Shown here piece by piece: positions 24,301 through 53,974 of a stretch of DNA of 64,000 bases (position 1 is its first letter; each line of letters opens with the position of its first letter). The stretch comes from Apostichopus japonicus (Eukaryota > Echinodermata > Holothuroidea > Aspidochirotida > Stichopodidae): assembly GCF_037975245.1 (NCBI RefSeq), contig NC_092576.1, positions 20,397,611 through 20,461,610 of the forward strand. The letters are read 5' to 3'. Made by a program: the position numbers and the translations under genes. The notes below the pieces were generated by a model. That model was not told the DNA's origin. It saw only the letters and a list, made by a program, of their open reading frames with translations, and did not search any database.

Positions 24301-25812
24301 TTTGTCTTTCGGTCGTTTTGATTTAGTCTTACTAGTAGTACTAAAGTATATAATGGACCGGCGAAGACTAGAGAATACCCAGAGTTTTAGCAACTGCGTT
24401 AAACTGTATCATCTGATCTATTATTTACGTCAATGAGTTTCATTCAATCTAGGATCCAAAAGAGAAAACTAATTAATCTTAACCTTTAAACTTTGCTACT
24501 AAACAGATATGCTTGAATTACAAATAAATGTCAAAAAACATCATAATCTACGAATAGATGCATATACATATACATAAACAGAATAATTTGAATTCGCGCA
24601 AGTGAACCCTGCACTACATTGGACAGAAAAAAAACGTGCAATTATAGACCAAACTAAACATACTGAATTTTCCGTTACTTCTACATAAAATATCAATACA
24701 AATACAACAACTTACTCTTTTGGCAGTATACTAAAAGCACATGTTATAATAACTTCAGACTATCAAGCTTTCCTGAGAAAAAATGGTTAATACTTCTTAC
24801 AGTAAACAAGTCGACCGTGAAGGAATGTCGCAATTGTTTCCTGAGCGTGACCGGAAATTAAATACTAAAAAATGATAAATGAAAAGGTTAAATAGAACTG
24901 AAGCGTGCATCCTGACTGCTCGCAACATATAATACCGTTGACTAGCCAACATAATTTGTTCAGCCTACTGTGACTGTACGTTTGAAGGTCTAGCCTTGCT
25001 TATTCAATATCACAAAGCCTACCCATTTAGATTCACATGGGATATTACAGGAAATCTTTACCAAATGAGTGTAGACTTCAAATAAACTATTGAGACTTAT
25101 AGTTCCAGCATTTGTTTGGGAATAAATTAGAAGATTATGTGCCACTGTTCAGTCTAGCCCAATACACACATAATACATTTTTAATTGGTGTTTAGAATGC
25201 ACACTTTAGTGTTGAGAATGCACTGCAGTACCCAGTAGAAGCCTATAGGCTACTCACTGTCATTGCACTTGTGTATTGCGAAACGCCAGCGTGACAACGG
25301 TAGCGTTACAGTACACTAACCATAATACATGAGTACTAGTGCCAGTGGCCTAACAATTAACTTTAATTTTACCTTCAAGTTAAAGGAATAACAGGTAGGC
25401 CGATGATGGCAGTTAATACCTCCATTCTTCTAAAGACCTTCTTGGGTGATTTACGGTTGAAAGTTGCTTAGAGTGATCGTATGAAACTATGCCAAGTCCA
25501 GCAAGCTGCCGTTGCCTCTCGGTTTCCAAATTGAAGTGAATCGAATTGGGTTAAAATACATTAGTCCGTCGACACCGACTAAGCTACGATTATGGCGTAA
25601 ATCGGGTGTCCGTATCGTTCTTAGTCCATGGGTTAAAATACCTTAGTCCGTCGCCACCGACTAAGCTGCGATTATATTTTCCTTAGTCAGTGTAAACTGA
25701 CTAAGAAGCAGCGATGAAACGAAGATTTTTGCTAGTTCGTGTGCATTGACTAACGTTACAAACTAATTTAACGTTAGTCCGTGGCAATATTGACTAGTTT
25801 ATTTTTTCAGTG
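21321..25812. mobile_element. Non-autonomous CACTG-ended DNA transposon (CMC-like), 4.5 kb
   Basis: The left end CACTGAAAA (21321) and right end TTTTCAGTG (25804-25812) are inverted, with TA flanking both sides as a possible target duplication. Both subterminal zones (21340-21715 and 25555-25800) are packed with short CCGACTAA / TTAGTCGG motifs in both orientations. CACTA/Mirage/Chapaev-type elements are known to have such subterminal repeats and CAC-type ends. No transposase is visible. The interior carries a large palindrome at 22330-23570. Confidence 0.6.
22330..23570. repeat. 1.24-kb inverted repeat (large palindrome)
   Basis: Arms of about 560 bp (22330-22887 and 22990-23570) are highly alike in reverse complement, for example GGTTTGGTTAGCTGGGAAGG against CCTTCCCAGCTAACCAAACC. 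The spacer is about 100 bp. Within each arm a segment of about 147 bp (CAGCTCATGA... CTACTGGAAAATG... GGGATGGGCATT... GGGGTACCCCTGCCAGTAGA) is repeated three or four times. Confidence 0.9.
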
Positions 25813-25957
25813 TACTAGGTATAATTTGAGAAACAAAGCAATAACACCCAAAAAACAGATTCAATGTGTTTAAAAATGGTTTTAATTTTCGTGCTGCTAT
25901 TTATTTACAAAATGGTAATCTGGATTATTTATTGTAGATAACTGCACTTGTATTTTG

Positions 25958-26010
25958 AATATATATATATATATATACTTGGGTTTTTTATATATATATA
26001 TATATATATG

Positions 26011-26057
<47 letters not shown>

Positions 26058-26096
26058 TTATATAAATATATGTATGTTTATTTATATATATATTAT
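25958..26096. repeat. (TA)n microsatellite
   Basis: Three TA tracts with short TTTATA and GTATG interruptions, just outside the 4.5-kb transposon. Confidence 0.9.
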
Positions 26097-26109
26097 GTAT
26101 GTATGTGTA

Positions 26110-26840
26110 AAAACACTGCTTCAACTAGTGAGTGGAAGCCACCACAAACCCCCTTTATGTATGTATGGTTCTAGTGGGTGGATTCCATCACATACCCTCT
26201 TTACATATGTTGGTTCTAGTGAGTGGAAGCCACCACATACTCTCTTTATATAGGAATGGTTCTAGTGGGTAGACGCAACAACATACCTTCTTTATATATG
26301 TATGGTTCTAGTGGGTGGATACCACAACATACCCTCTTTATGTATGTATGGTTTTAGCTGTTGGATGCCATCAGAGACCCTCTCTAGATATGTATGGTTC
26401 TAGTGGGTAGATGTCACCACAGACCATCTTTTGATATGTATGTGTGAATACACGGCTAAACCTAGAGTGAGTAGATGCCACCACAGACCCTCTTTATATA
26501 TGTATGGTTCTAGTGAGTGGATGACACCACAGACCCTCTTTATATATGTATGGTTCTAGTGAGTGGATGCCACCATAGACCTTCTTTATATATGTATGGT
26601 TCTAGTTGTTGGATGCCACCACAGACCCTCTTTGTATTTGGTTCTAGTGAGTGGATGCCACCATAGACCTTCTTTATATATGTATGGTTTTAGTGGGTAG
26701 ATGTCACCACAGACCCTCTTTATATATGTATGGTTCTAGTTGGTGGATGCCACCATCGACCCTCTTTATATATGTATGGTTTTAGTGGGTGGATGCCACC
26801 ACAGACCCTCTTTATACATGTATGTGTGAATACACGGCTA
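26110..26840. repeat. 46-bp minisatellite, about 15 copies
   Basis: Tandem units of about 45-46 bp with the core GGTTCTAGTGGGTGGATGCC then ACCACAGACCCTCTTTATAT. A GTGTGAATACACGGCTAA insert appears twice (near 26440 and 26825). Confidence 0.9.
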
Positions 26841-26849
26841 AAACATAAA

Positions 26850-28300
26850 ACCAGCTAAAGTAAAACATTCATGTTTAGTCTGAATCGTTTGTTATAATCA
26901 AATGTGACGTCATTAAATTGTGCAGCCATTTGGAGTTCACTGGCACTTATTTGTTTAAGACCCATTATTACATCCAACATTAATACCTTACAGTTTTAAA
27001 TATCGCATTTAGTTTGTTGTTACAATATAGTACACTCCTTGTGAGTTAATGCTGGTATTTATATAAGACAAATGACTTTGGTAACTTATAACACAATTTT
27101 TAATGAAATTAAATGTAACTTTTAAAAGTTTTTATATATTTTAAGGTGGTAAAATATTAATTTGTGATATGTTACTTAACCAATACAACAATAATGTAAA
27201 CTAAACATTCGTTGATTGACGGAGAAACTATGCGTTTAATTTTATCCAAATTATCAACCTGATTTAAACTACTTCTCTTGCTGTTGTAGTGCTTTGCTCT
27301 GTTTCTCTTTTCTATCAATTATAACTCGACTACTGCTGACTTCATCAATATTATCTTTACATAAGATGCTTAAAGATAAATATAATGGGAATCCTAACAT
27401 ATGTTCTGGAAGTTGATAAGTTGACGACGTAACCTCTGTTTGATATTGCACGGTTCAAGTATTGTTCTGTTGATCAGAGTTATCGCCTGCAGTAATGGTC
27501 ATTGTTTCCTACTGAATGAACCAGTTCCAAAAGGTAAGAGGAAATATCTTTCTCAGTTAATCGGTACATATGATGATAATTCTCTCGATATTTAGCAATT
27601 TTCATGTCTAAACAATCATTAATGTTCTTAGAAAGGGTAGAGTACGTGAAATGTTAAAACAATACTGATGACTCACCTTACTCATAATTGTCAGCAATCT
27701 GTCACCAAACTAAATGTTGTCTTATTGATCTTGATGTGTTACATTCTATTTATTTAGAGTATCCGTAGTTCGATCAGATATTTATAAGTGTATCAGATCT
27801 TTCAGAGGAATCTATAGATGTAGAGCCATATGGCAATACGGCTGTAAAGTTTGACTATAGTATGTTATAATGCGAAACAGTAGCCAACTTCTAAGTGAGA
27901 TTTCAAGTAATGGCATACATACCTAACCGATCCTCCGTCAGGATTTGCACTCAGGGTTCCCACTCTATGTGCGTACATCTGCAGGGCTAGGGATATAGAA
28001 TGTTGAATCTAGAGCTTTGATCTGAACCAGTAAAGGTAGAGGCAGGGTGTCTCGGTATTTTGTAGGCAACGCCACCTGGTTATAGCGTACTATCATTGCG
28101 TCTAATGATCAATGTCTATAAATATACAAATGTAACAAACTTTAACTTTCAATGCTTTTGCACAATATCGAAAGTTACATACACATTCAATTTGTTTGAC
28201 ATGTTTTGAGATTTGCGAGATGCAATTTTTAAGAACTATTTTCACAGTTTTTTTTACCAGTATGTATAATATAATAACAGTCAGAAATTTGCGGTTCTTT
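26850..28300. other. Upstream region of S8-3
   Basis: No coding exon. A TTTATAAG TATA-like element at 27781-27788 and possible donors at 27534 (AAG|GTAAGA) or 27892 (CTAA|GTGAGA) could define a leader exon spliced to 28316. None is decisive. Confidence 0.35.
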
Positions 28301-28326
28301 ATCTTTTCTTGACAGAAATTTCGACA

Positions 28327-33606
<5,280 letters not shown>

Positions 33607-34109
33607 GGAATCTTGCCGGATAGTGAAACCTTGCATTACAAATTTAAACCAATTGTTAATACCGGATTCATGTTAGTAAGAGATCTTACCCTGGCATATG
33701 ATATTCGAGTTACGTGAAAATATACGTCTTATCAATCTACTTGTATTTTTCTTCTTTTTTTTTTTTTGTATTGATTAATATGTCATATGAACAAATTCTG
33801 GTAGTTGATTATGTGTCTCCTTTAGTATGTGCCAGATACGTTAACAACTACAAAGGTGTGTTTTCTTTACTCTTCGTGTGATAATTGTTGCCATTATTGT
33901 ATGTAGATTGATAAATCCGACACCCCCTATCGTAGCAGCCGTAATTTTCATTCTCCAACACATATTGACCTGTAACATGGTTTAAGTGTTCTCTTACACA
34001 TATTGACTTGTAACATAGTTTAAAAGGTATATATATCCTCTTAGCTAGACAATTTTTAGAGGGCGGGCCAGTTTCATAGCTTTCGATGGGTCTAAGTTAC
34101 TCCATTTTC

Positions 34110-34130
34110 TGATTGGGTCACGTGATACGG
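34110..34130 (+). promoter_or_regulatory. CCAAT/E-box promoter-like segment
   Basis: An inverted CCAAT box (GATTGG) directly adjoins GTCACGTGAT, an E-box. It lies about 390 nt upstream of the small candidate gene at 34515. Confidence 0.3.
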
Positions 34131-34514
34131 TACATGTAATATACTGCCACTGTACAGTGTATTTCCTGTGTATTTTCGTGCGTAATGTATAGCACAGTTT
34201 CATACAGTGTTAGCATAACTCACGTATGTGTATATTGCAGTCACTGTGCTGTGTACGTTGTGATTGTGAATTAGTATCAATACAATACTTGCAAAGAGGA
34301 TAGTAGTACTGCTCGTTACATTGATATCATCGTTAATTTTTGGCCTGGCTGTCTTTTATTCGCGATCAGTCCTGTCGATCACATATGTTGGATGGTCTTA
34401 ATGATATTCAATATATGATAAGCATGTCTGAGGGTTCTCCAAAAATCGGCCGTATCCAGGCACTAAACGCGGGTCGGCCGGTGGAAGGCCCAGGTTGCTT
34501 TATTGTAGGTCCCG

Positions 34515-35578
34515 ATGCCAAAAGCAGTGAGCGAAAAGGGACGGAGAAATGCAGGCATTAAAGTGTACTTGAGCTGGTGCTACGTGGACTGGGTCTCCAA
34601 AAACGATCTACTGGAAAAGAGATCGGGGATCGACAAAATGATCAATGCTACCTTCGCGGAGCATTTTCTGGAAGATCATATACGAGAAGGTAGGCAGCAA
34701 ATTCAGCTAACGTTACATATTTACTAGTTAGGCTACAGTATACTGTTAACCGGCCGAAGTGCTTTGTCTACTGTAGGCTTCCTTGTTATATTGTTCAATA
34801 GACCGATGCTAGGCCTACTTAGGAGTAGCTAGGCCGACAAACTAAGGCAGTCACAATATAATATTAATAATACATCGAGAGGCATAGGCTAGGCTTTTAG
34901 TACTGCAGTACAGGCTGCTGCACTTGCTGTAGCCTAGCCTAGGCAGAACATTTTTATGAAGTGTTATTTATGCTTTTCTTCTTATATTAGCCCAGTAAGC
35001 CTTATCAGTATGAAGGTCTGCGGTATCATATGTGTTTGGTTTATGATTCGGTTGCCTTGCAAATATGAATAGCCATGTAGCCTATTTCAGTGTAATATGG
35101 ACATGAATTTGTAGTGCGATCTCCTCTCAAGAAAATAATCCCAGAAACAAATGCAACTTCTCATCGGCGGAGCAATAGCAAAAGTAGAACAAGCCTAGCC
35201 TATCTCCAGGCCTACAATGATACAGTATGCAGGGCCTACCTCGTATTGGTGGTATTCATGTAAAGAGCATTTTTCGATCAAGCATCTGGGCATATGTATT
35301 TTGTAAGTCTTTATCATATTCCGAAACGTGAGGGTCACTTGCCTTTACTCAATTAAGTAACTGTTTTCATTTCCTGTTTCAGTTTATCAGCTTCGCTATG
35401 AGCCTGAATGCCTCTTTTTCAATTAAAATCAAATGAATCATATCTTGTAAAACCATTTTAATTCAATCTTCACCAACAACAGGTATATCTTTGTAACAAT
35501 TTTGTCTTCACACAAAGCCATAAATATGTATTTTTTTCCTTTTTATTTCACATTACAGATGTAGAGAACATCCTTTAG
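34515..35578 (+). CDS. Possible small two-exon gene of unknown function (64 aa)
   Basis: Exon 34515-34689 ends at a GTAGGC donor. Joining to the acceptor at 35557-35558 (TTACAG) gives a short in-frame tail and a stop at 35576-35578, for 64 residues starting MPKAVSEKGRRNAG. The middle is Trp/Tyr-rich (YLSWCYVDWVSK), followed by an acidic helix-like end. About 390 nt upstream is a promoter-like segment with an inverted CCAAT box next to a CACGTG E-box, and AATAAA occurs at 36164-36169, so a transcript is plausible. Another open frame overlaps the first exon (to 34561) and could be the real one. I recognise no domain. A noncoding RNA or a decayed gene is equally possible. Confidence 0.3.
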
Positions 35579-36179
35579 AGGAACAGTACAGCACAGCGTA
35601 GTGTTATGACATGATGGATGTTTTGCAAGCAGATATAAGGGTTGGAACTGGAAGTGTTTGTGTTCGATTGTTTCATAAATTAACGGCGATTCTCTATTTC
35701 GATTATGTATGATGATTGCCATGCTCTCGTGTTCTCCAGTGAGAGCTACGGATTTGCATAATGAACGAACTTGTTAAAATGGATAAGGACAAATTTGAAA
35801 GAGCTGATGTCAAAGCAGTTCCAAAAGCTTGTTTAAATACTATACATCAAGGACACAAGAGTGGACAATGGAAGTAACAAATGTCCAGAATGTAGATATC
35901 ACAAGCCTTCAAGACAATTGATCAAACTGTACCATAACGAACAACAACAAACTTGGTGTCTCAGTAAAATAATGTCACTAAGAGCTGGTGCAATGTATCA
36001 TAAGAATTTATCTTTTACATTGTTTTCAAACATTGATTGTTGCATTTATTGCATTATGTATCTTACTTCCTTTAGTAGTACTTAGCATTGATTTGCATGT
36101 TCATTCATAGTGTAATATAAAATACGTATTTGATGCCATCAAAGTTACAACCGTGCCATATTAATAAACTAAATGATTG

Positions 36180-39100
36180 AATATTGGTTTCACTGCATAC
36201 TTTATTGTACACCAGTTAGCTTTCCATGATAGCAATATCTGATATGTTCACATACTATAGTATATTCAGTCATACCAGTAGTTTTACATGTGCCATTTAT
36301 CTTCGGTTATTTATTGTTTGCACAGAATAACTTGTTATTGTTGGGTTATGTGTGAGATCAAGTAAACATATATTGTGACGTCACGGAGAGGTACTCTAAC
36401 TTGCAGCTATTAGGTGATAAAACACTTTCATTCAGTGCTCTCATGCTAAACCCAGTGGCAGATGGAGATAGTGGCAGATGAAGATGTTTGAAATGCAGGG
36501 GACATTATAGGGTCTTTTGAAGTTTTGGCAAAGTTTCTTTTGGATGTAAAGCTGCTATAATTATCATGGAAGGGTCCACAACGGAGGCATGGTGTCTCCT
36601 TGCCTTATTTCGGTATATTTTCCCGCATTACGTATGTGGAAACTGTCCCTATGAACCTATCAGGTATTGCTTACGCTAAAGTTAGGTAATTCAGTATTGT
36701 TACAAGATGTTGTTTAAACATTGAATGCACCTGCACAGTTTTATACATTGAGTTCAACTACAATATCCATGAGCAGGGAAAACGTATCACTATCTCACTT
36801 GCATTTTTGTTTTATGTTAAAGTCACCATATTTATACTTGAAACTATGTATTCTTTGAAACATTACTACCATATTTGATACTGTTCATCCAGAGCAGGTT
36901 ATATGATATTTTAAAGGTAGGCTGTGCTGTATTGGCCCAAATTTTAGCTTGCTATTAGTGTTAGAAGTATTCAAAAAGAACGTTCCTAGAGGTCTTTACT
37001 TTCCCAATTGTTCTCAGACGTTTTAAATGAAAGTATAAGAAGACTGAATATCCCAGTATAGTAAATTTCCTCCATGGTGGTAATAATAATAGTTTCAAAA
37101 CTTTGACCAAATGTAACCATATTTGAAGATCTGGTAAATTTGGGGCCAATACAGCATACTTGGTCCAGAGTTGCCGTGGAAGCCACCATAGTTTGGTAAA
37201 AATATCGTAAGGCAGCTGGAGGAGTCCAGTTTACCCCTTTGCCGAAGGTCATTCATCTTTTTGGATTTTTGCTCCCCCACCCTTCCCTCGGATTGGTACT
37301 TCCATCGCCTCATTTTGGCAAAATAGTTACGCACTCACACTCACAAATGCCTCTATCTTACCAGGGAGTCCCTGATCTTACCCATATGTAATCACCTTTT
37401 ACAGCAGAAACAGAACCCATGATATGAAGCCTAAACTAACTGGGAAAGGAAGAATGTATACCTATACTCAGCCTGAAGTGTCAAAAGTTGTCGGTGTGAC
37501 TAATTTATCTTCAGCTGAACTAATGTGAGAAGTTCCTCGGATAACTTTCCCATACATTGCTTAGCGCAAATCATTATATCAATACTGTTAATTTCAACGA
37601 AACAATTGAATATGTGTTTCTACGCAGATATAGCGCCTATCTAATTGGCTACCAAAAATTAGACATATCCAAACTTTGCTGACCATTTATCACTAATAGT
37701 TTGATTGTTCATGTGGATTGCCAGTAATAACACAATAAAAAAAAATGCACACTTAGTTTATTACTATTTATCTATCAAAAAGTTACTTTTAATATAATTC
37801 ACGAGAGCAATTTATCACGAAGTAGTGTTGCAAAATTCTGCAAGTTCTGCAGATCCCTCGGTCTGTAGCTGTCGTACGACATGCCAGCAAAAATCCGGAA
37901 AAAGGTGCTTGCCCCCGTCGCATGGAGGATTTGTTTTACTCTGACAAATGCATTGTTCCATAGCCAATCGAAAAATTACGTACAGCTAGCACCATCGTGA
38001 ACAAGCGGAAAGTTGCTCGCACATAACGCACACTACGATTACACAGTAGGCCTATAGGGTACACAGAACCGAAATACGTATTGGAGTCTCGGACAACTGA
38101 GAACTTTGCGGTAACAGTGCCCATATCCATATGCTGTTTATAGAATGAGAATGTTACATTAAAGGAATGAATCTGTTGCTGCTTTAACAGAGGGCGGCAT
38201 TGGTATACCATGGTTAAGCCTAACCACCTATTCTTCGTAATTGAGTAAAGAACATTCTTTACTGCTAAAGCCATAAATGCTTTCTGATGAGAGATCATCT
38301 AAATGCTAAAATCAGAAAGGGATGCATCCATATACTGTAACTATACAAGAAGCTAGTCGTGCTATTGTAAGACCTCTCAATAATACCGTAAACTCTGCAG
38401 TGATTTTTGATTCTCTTATTTCAGCATCCATATGATCGTTCTGTCTATCGTTTGGTGTTCGTTAAGTTGAAATTCCACAAATAAACGAAAACACTAAAAT
38501 GGTTGAAAAGGTGTAAGAGTTAAGCGATGTTGCTTGTGACGTTTAATTCGATTGTGAATGTGATTCATTACGTTTTCCCAAAGTTTCAGGACTCGTATCG
38601 TGCACAAAACTGAAGGTACTATATTGTAAACGTTCACTTATAACAATACACACAATGAATTCCAAAGTGAAACTTCCGGGCCATCCTTCTTAGCAGTAGT
38701 ATACTTGAAGAGAAAGTAATGTATTATTCTAAACCAAATTATATATGTGGACTTTATTTTAATTTTTCAATTGTTATATAGCAGTTTATAGCTTTATTAG
38801 GAATATTTATCAAAGTCTAAGCTGAAATACAGATCTATTTAAAAATACCTAAGTTTTAGGGGTGCTATTGATGTTTAATTCCAAAATATGGGCTCAAACT
38901 TTGTTTGATTCAAAACCCGTGAAAATTCGACATTTTGACCTTTTGTTTTCAAAAAGTCTCCACTTAGAAACAGGCCAGCACCTTCATAAATGTTCTAGAA
39001 CAAGGCCAACACATAAAAAGAAAGCTACCCTGGAAAGATCAGGGCTATAGAGAATTGGACATTTGAATTATCATCGGAATATAGCCAACACCCTGTCCAA

Positions 39101-39850
39101 AAACCAAACAAAAGTTAAAAAACTGTTCATTGTTGCAAAACATCATATCTTTTGCACCCTACGCCCTTTTAAAAAAAAAATTAATAAAGGTTATGTTCAT
39201 TACAGGCTTCCTTTCAACAGTAAAGCAACGAATGTCGGCATAGCGCCACTACAACGTTGTGAGAGCAATTTGTGTATACACAGTGTGTTGTACATATGTA
39301 TATACACAGTGTATTGTACATAATTATGTATTGTATGGAGGGAGCGTGTCCGCACTTCTGCCAATCTTCATATCACAGTCATTTTTCAACCAGTTTCCAC
39401 AAATTTAGCCTCAAATGATAGGAAATATTTTAGATAATACTGTTTTAACATAAATTACACCACAAACAAAAAGATTGTTTCAAATGGTAGTATGTATTCC
39501 AAAATAAGCTATTTGGGGACCTAATTTGCATATTTGCATACGTAATACAAAATTAGGAAACTTATTCAGATATGAATTCAACAATTTTTTACCTTTCCAT
39601 AAATATAAAGGTTCTTGTACAAAATATTCCTCTGAATTGATGTAAATTGAGTCCAAGAAAAATCACTTTCTGCTGCTTACTAAACTAGATCACACTGCAT
39701 TGCAAAAGGGTAAACACGTTGGGATTTGTTTGGAGAGTAGATGGTTTGTCGTCAACGTTACGTTCTTTCTGTTATGTATGGCTTCAAAGTTTAGACATAA
39801 TGAATGTAGCTGTTATCCAATATCCTCTCAAAGAATTAAGAAAGACGAAC
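36180..39850. other. Intergenic between S8-3 and S8-4 ends, nothing recognised
   Basis: AT-rich sequence. Open frames such as the 120-residue one on minus at 37936-38298 show no motif, no splice support and no repeat relation. No gene is called. Confidence 0.5.
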
Positions 39851-39867
39851 ACTTTAATCTGATGATG

Positions 39868-40463
39868 CAACTTGGCACGAATAGTATTGATAACAATTGG
39901 TACATGAAACAATCTTCAGATGGTTGGTGTATAGCTCATTACCATTTGGTTAATCCCAAACACACGGTATTACTCTTCAGTTAGTGGTAACTTGGCACGA
40001 ATAGTATTGATAACAATTGGTACATGAAACAATCTTGAGATGGTTGGTGTATGGCTCATAACCATTGATTAATCCAAAACACACGATATTACTCTTTACT
40101 TAGTGGTAACTTAATAAGGAATAATATTGATTACAATTGTTACATGAAACAATCTTCAGATGGTTGATGTGTGGCTCATTACCATTAGTTAATCCCAAAC
40201 ACACAATATTACTCTTCAGTTAGTGGTAACTTGGCACGAATAGTATTGATAACAATTGGTACATGAAACAATCTTGAGATGGTTGGTGTATGGCTCATGA
40301 CCATTGATTAATCCAAAACACACGATATTACTCTTTACTTAGTGGTAACTTAATAAGGAATAATATTGATTACAATTGTTACATGAAACAATCTTCAGAT
40401 GGTTGATGTGTGGCTCATTACCATTAGTTAATCACAACCACACAATATTACTCTTCACTTAGT
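39868..40463. repeat. 119-bp tandem repeat, five copies with two-unit higher order
   Basis: Units start near 39868, 39988, 40108, 40228 and 40347. Copies 2 and 4 (AACTTGGCACGAATAG) are nearly identical, as are copies 3 and 5 (AACTTAATAAGGAATAA), so a two-unit block of about 239 bp was duplicated. It lies 305 bp beyond the S8-4 stop. Confidence 0.9.
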
Positions 40464-40587
40464 GATGAAAAGGGAAGAAAAGAAGCTTTGAGGGCACGAC
40501 AAAGCCAGTTTGTAAATTTAGTTCTTAGATTGTTCGTTTTGTTTAACATTATGAAAGCTGAAGAATCAGTTCTGAAGAGATAAAACA

Positions 40588-40593
40588 TTTATT
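40588..40593 (-). terminator. Poly(A) signal of S8-4
   Basis: AATAAA on the minus strand, about 175 nt beyond the TAG stop of S8-4. Confidence 0.5.
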
Positions 40594-40767
40594 AAAATTT
40601 CTCTTTTCATTTTCATAGTTATGCGTAGTATCATGTATATACCATGCATCGTAATGATGTAAGTGTTTATTATGATCAGCAATTGACCGTGCTACAATTC
40701 TCTAACCTAATTTAAGGACATTCACCAGCTATAAATCATATGCAGTCTGTTTGACTTCACGTCATTA

Positions 40768-52114
<11,347 letters not shown>

Positions 52115-52141
52115 GTTGAATTTGTAAGGTAGTACTTGAAC

Positions 52142-52656
52142 ACTGCAACAGATTCCAAGTAACGAAGACTTTGATGAATCAAAACAGCTGTGAAGTATAA
52201 AAAAACAAAGAATAGTCAAGTTATGTTTGATGAACATCTTAATACCTTCATGGACTTGTATTATAATATGTCTCACTGCTTGTTTTATTATTCTTTATAC
52301 AGAAAAGATCCACTTGCTGGTATGAAGTTAGACAGATGTAGATATTGCATTATTCATCCAGTGAGTGAAAATATTCCAGGAAAAGCAAACCTAAAGACAG
52401 CATGTCATGCTATATATGCAACAAGACCTAGAAAGGAAAAGTTCCACAAAATGATGTTGATTCTTTGAAGAAAACCTAAAAAGACATGGAAATGTAGATA
52501 CTTCATACAAGTTTATCAATTAAAGTGCGAAACATTTTATGTAGAGTCATGCATGTCTTACTTTAAGTTCACCATTGTGTTACTTACCTGGACCTGCCAA
52601 AGTATCCACAAGAGACTGTTCTATCAGAAATGTCTCACGGAAGGAAATCACTTATA
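52142..52656 (-). promoter_or_regulatory. Possible S8-4 promoter, leader exon and leader intron
   Basis: On the minus strand, TATAAG (complement of 52651-52656) lies about 60 nt upstream of a consensus donor CAG|GTAAGT whose last exonic base is 52588. A TTGCAG acceptor puts the next exon start at 52142, 28 nt before the ATG. A leader exon near 52589-52625 would fit a TATA-driven start. Confidence 0.4.
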
Positions 52657-53650
52657 TCTATTTCTCCAAGATTAAACTTCCATTAAATACACTTTATCCC
52701 AGTAACTGGCAATCTTATCACAGGATGAATAAGCAGGATTAGAAATTCGGTAAACAAATATGTCGAAAGCAGATGGCTTCCATCTCACAAAGTTATTCAA
52801 CAACAGTTTTCGACTAAAACGTGCAAGATGAACACTATATGATGAAACGAGGTTGGCAAGGTAACCAACTACATGGATATATAAATGATTAACATCATAA
52901 TTTATACCTTCGCCACCTTCGATTAAAAGTGATAAAAATGCAGAATCATTATTACTTTTTGCCTCATAACAAAACATAACATTACAATGTTACCTAAAAA
53001 TTATACAAATAAAGCAGTAAATTGAAAATGTGATCGGAAGCGATTTATCAGCTGAACTACGTTTTAACATGATTGTAAGCAAGTAGCCCATGCATAGATG
53101 ACGACACGCAAATACATACCTTGGCATGTAAAACCTACTCAGTATAATGTACCTATAGATATCAATATACATCATGTACAAAATAATCCCATATTGGTAG
53201 AGTTATTAGTAGGCCTATATATCGTGATACTTCACCCCCCCCCCCCTACCCCTCGGGACTACAAAAGGGGCCAACCCGGGCGAAGTTTCGGGAGCCCCCG
53301 TTTTATATCTGTTTGGGAGTGTTATCGAATCCCACAACTTTTTTTAATTTTAATTTATTTTTTTATTAAGTTTTATGATTATTTTTTTTAATGCCGGCAC
53401 CCGTTTTTCACACGAGCTCGTCATCGATGTTGTTATCGTTAATAGCAAGGAATTTAATTAACTCATTCATTACACATGTACATGTCGCCCTTTGTGAAGT
53501 TTCTTCCACAACATTCATTCAGGGCTACATTGGCGATTTAATGTAAATACGTCACACTGGACCATGTTTAGGACTCCAGTATAGGTGTTATTTATAATAC
53601 TCCCTCTGCAAAATACATGTAGGAAGGAATTTAATTAACTAGTTTATTAA

Positions 53651-53974
53651 TTACACATAAATATGTTGTCTGTTTTTCGGGGGCCATTCGGGAGCTTTGG
53701 GTTTGATCTGTTCGAATCCCACAACTTTTTTGCCATTTTTGGATATTCCAGGACAGTGCATTAGTTCCACATTACATGGTATACACAAACTGCAGTAGGG
53801 AATGTATACACGTACACGCTGGGAACCTAGCGCTCCCGTTTGTAACAGAAGTGATAGTACCAAACCAGCAATAGTTGCAAGACCTGCCAATGCACTAATT
53901 AATATCCAGAATTTATACTTTTCTAGGTAAACTGTCCCAAACAACTTACGTAACAGTCGAGCGGCCCTAGACAA
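53651..53974 (-). CDS. ORF with one membrane segment inside the TIR element, unknown
   Basis: A 107-residue minus-strand frame opens right after a stop with a TTG, not an ATG, so it may be an internal piece. It has basic residues, then a hydrophobic segment (WILISALAGLATIAGLVLSL), then IPYCSLCIPCNVEL with a CxxC pair. The last 20 or so residues are a reading of the element's terminal-like repeat. No family is recognised. Confidence 0.2.
   Translation of the reverse strand: MSRAARLLRKLFGTVYLEKYKFWILISALAGLATIAGLVLSLLLQTGALGSQRVRVYIPYCSLCIPCNVELMHCPGISKNGKKVVGFEQIKPKAPEWPPKNRQHIYV

Noticed and set aside
37936-38298. 120-residue frame on the minus strand
   Set aside because: No motif, signal peptide, splice context or repeat relation; compatible with chance in AT-rich DNA.
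52672-52977. 101-residue minus-strand frame upstream of S8-4
   Set aside because: Composition is plausible, but no family, start context or splice support could be seen.
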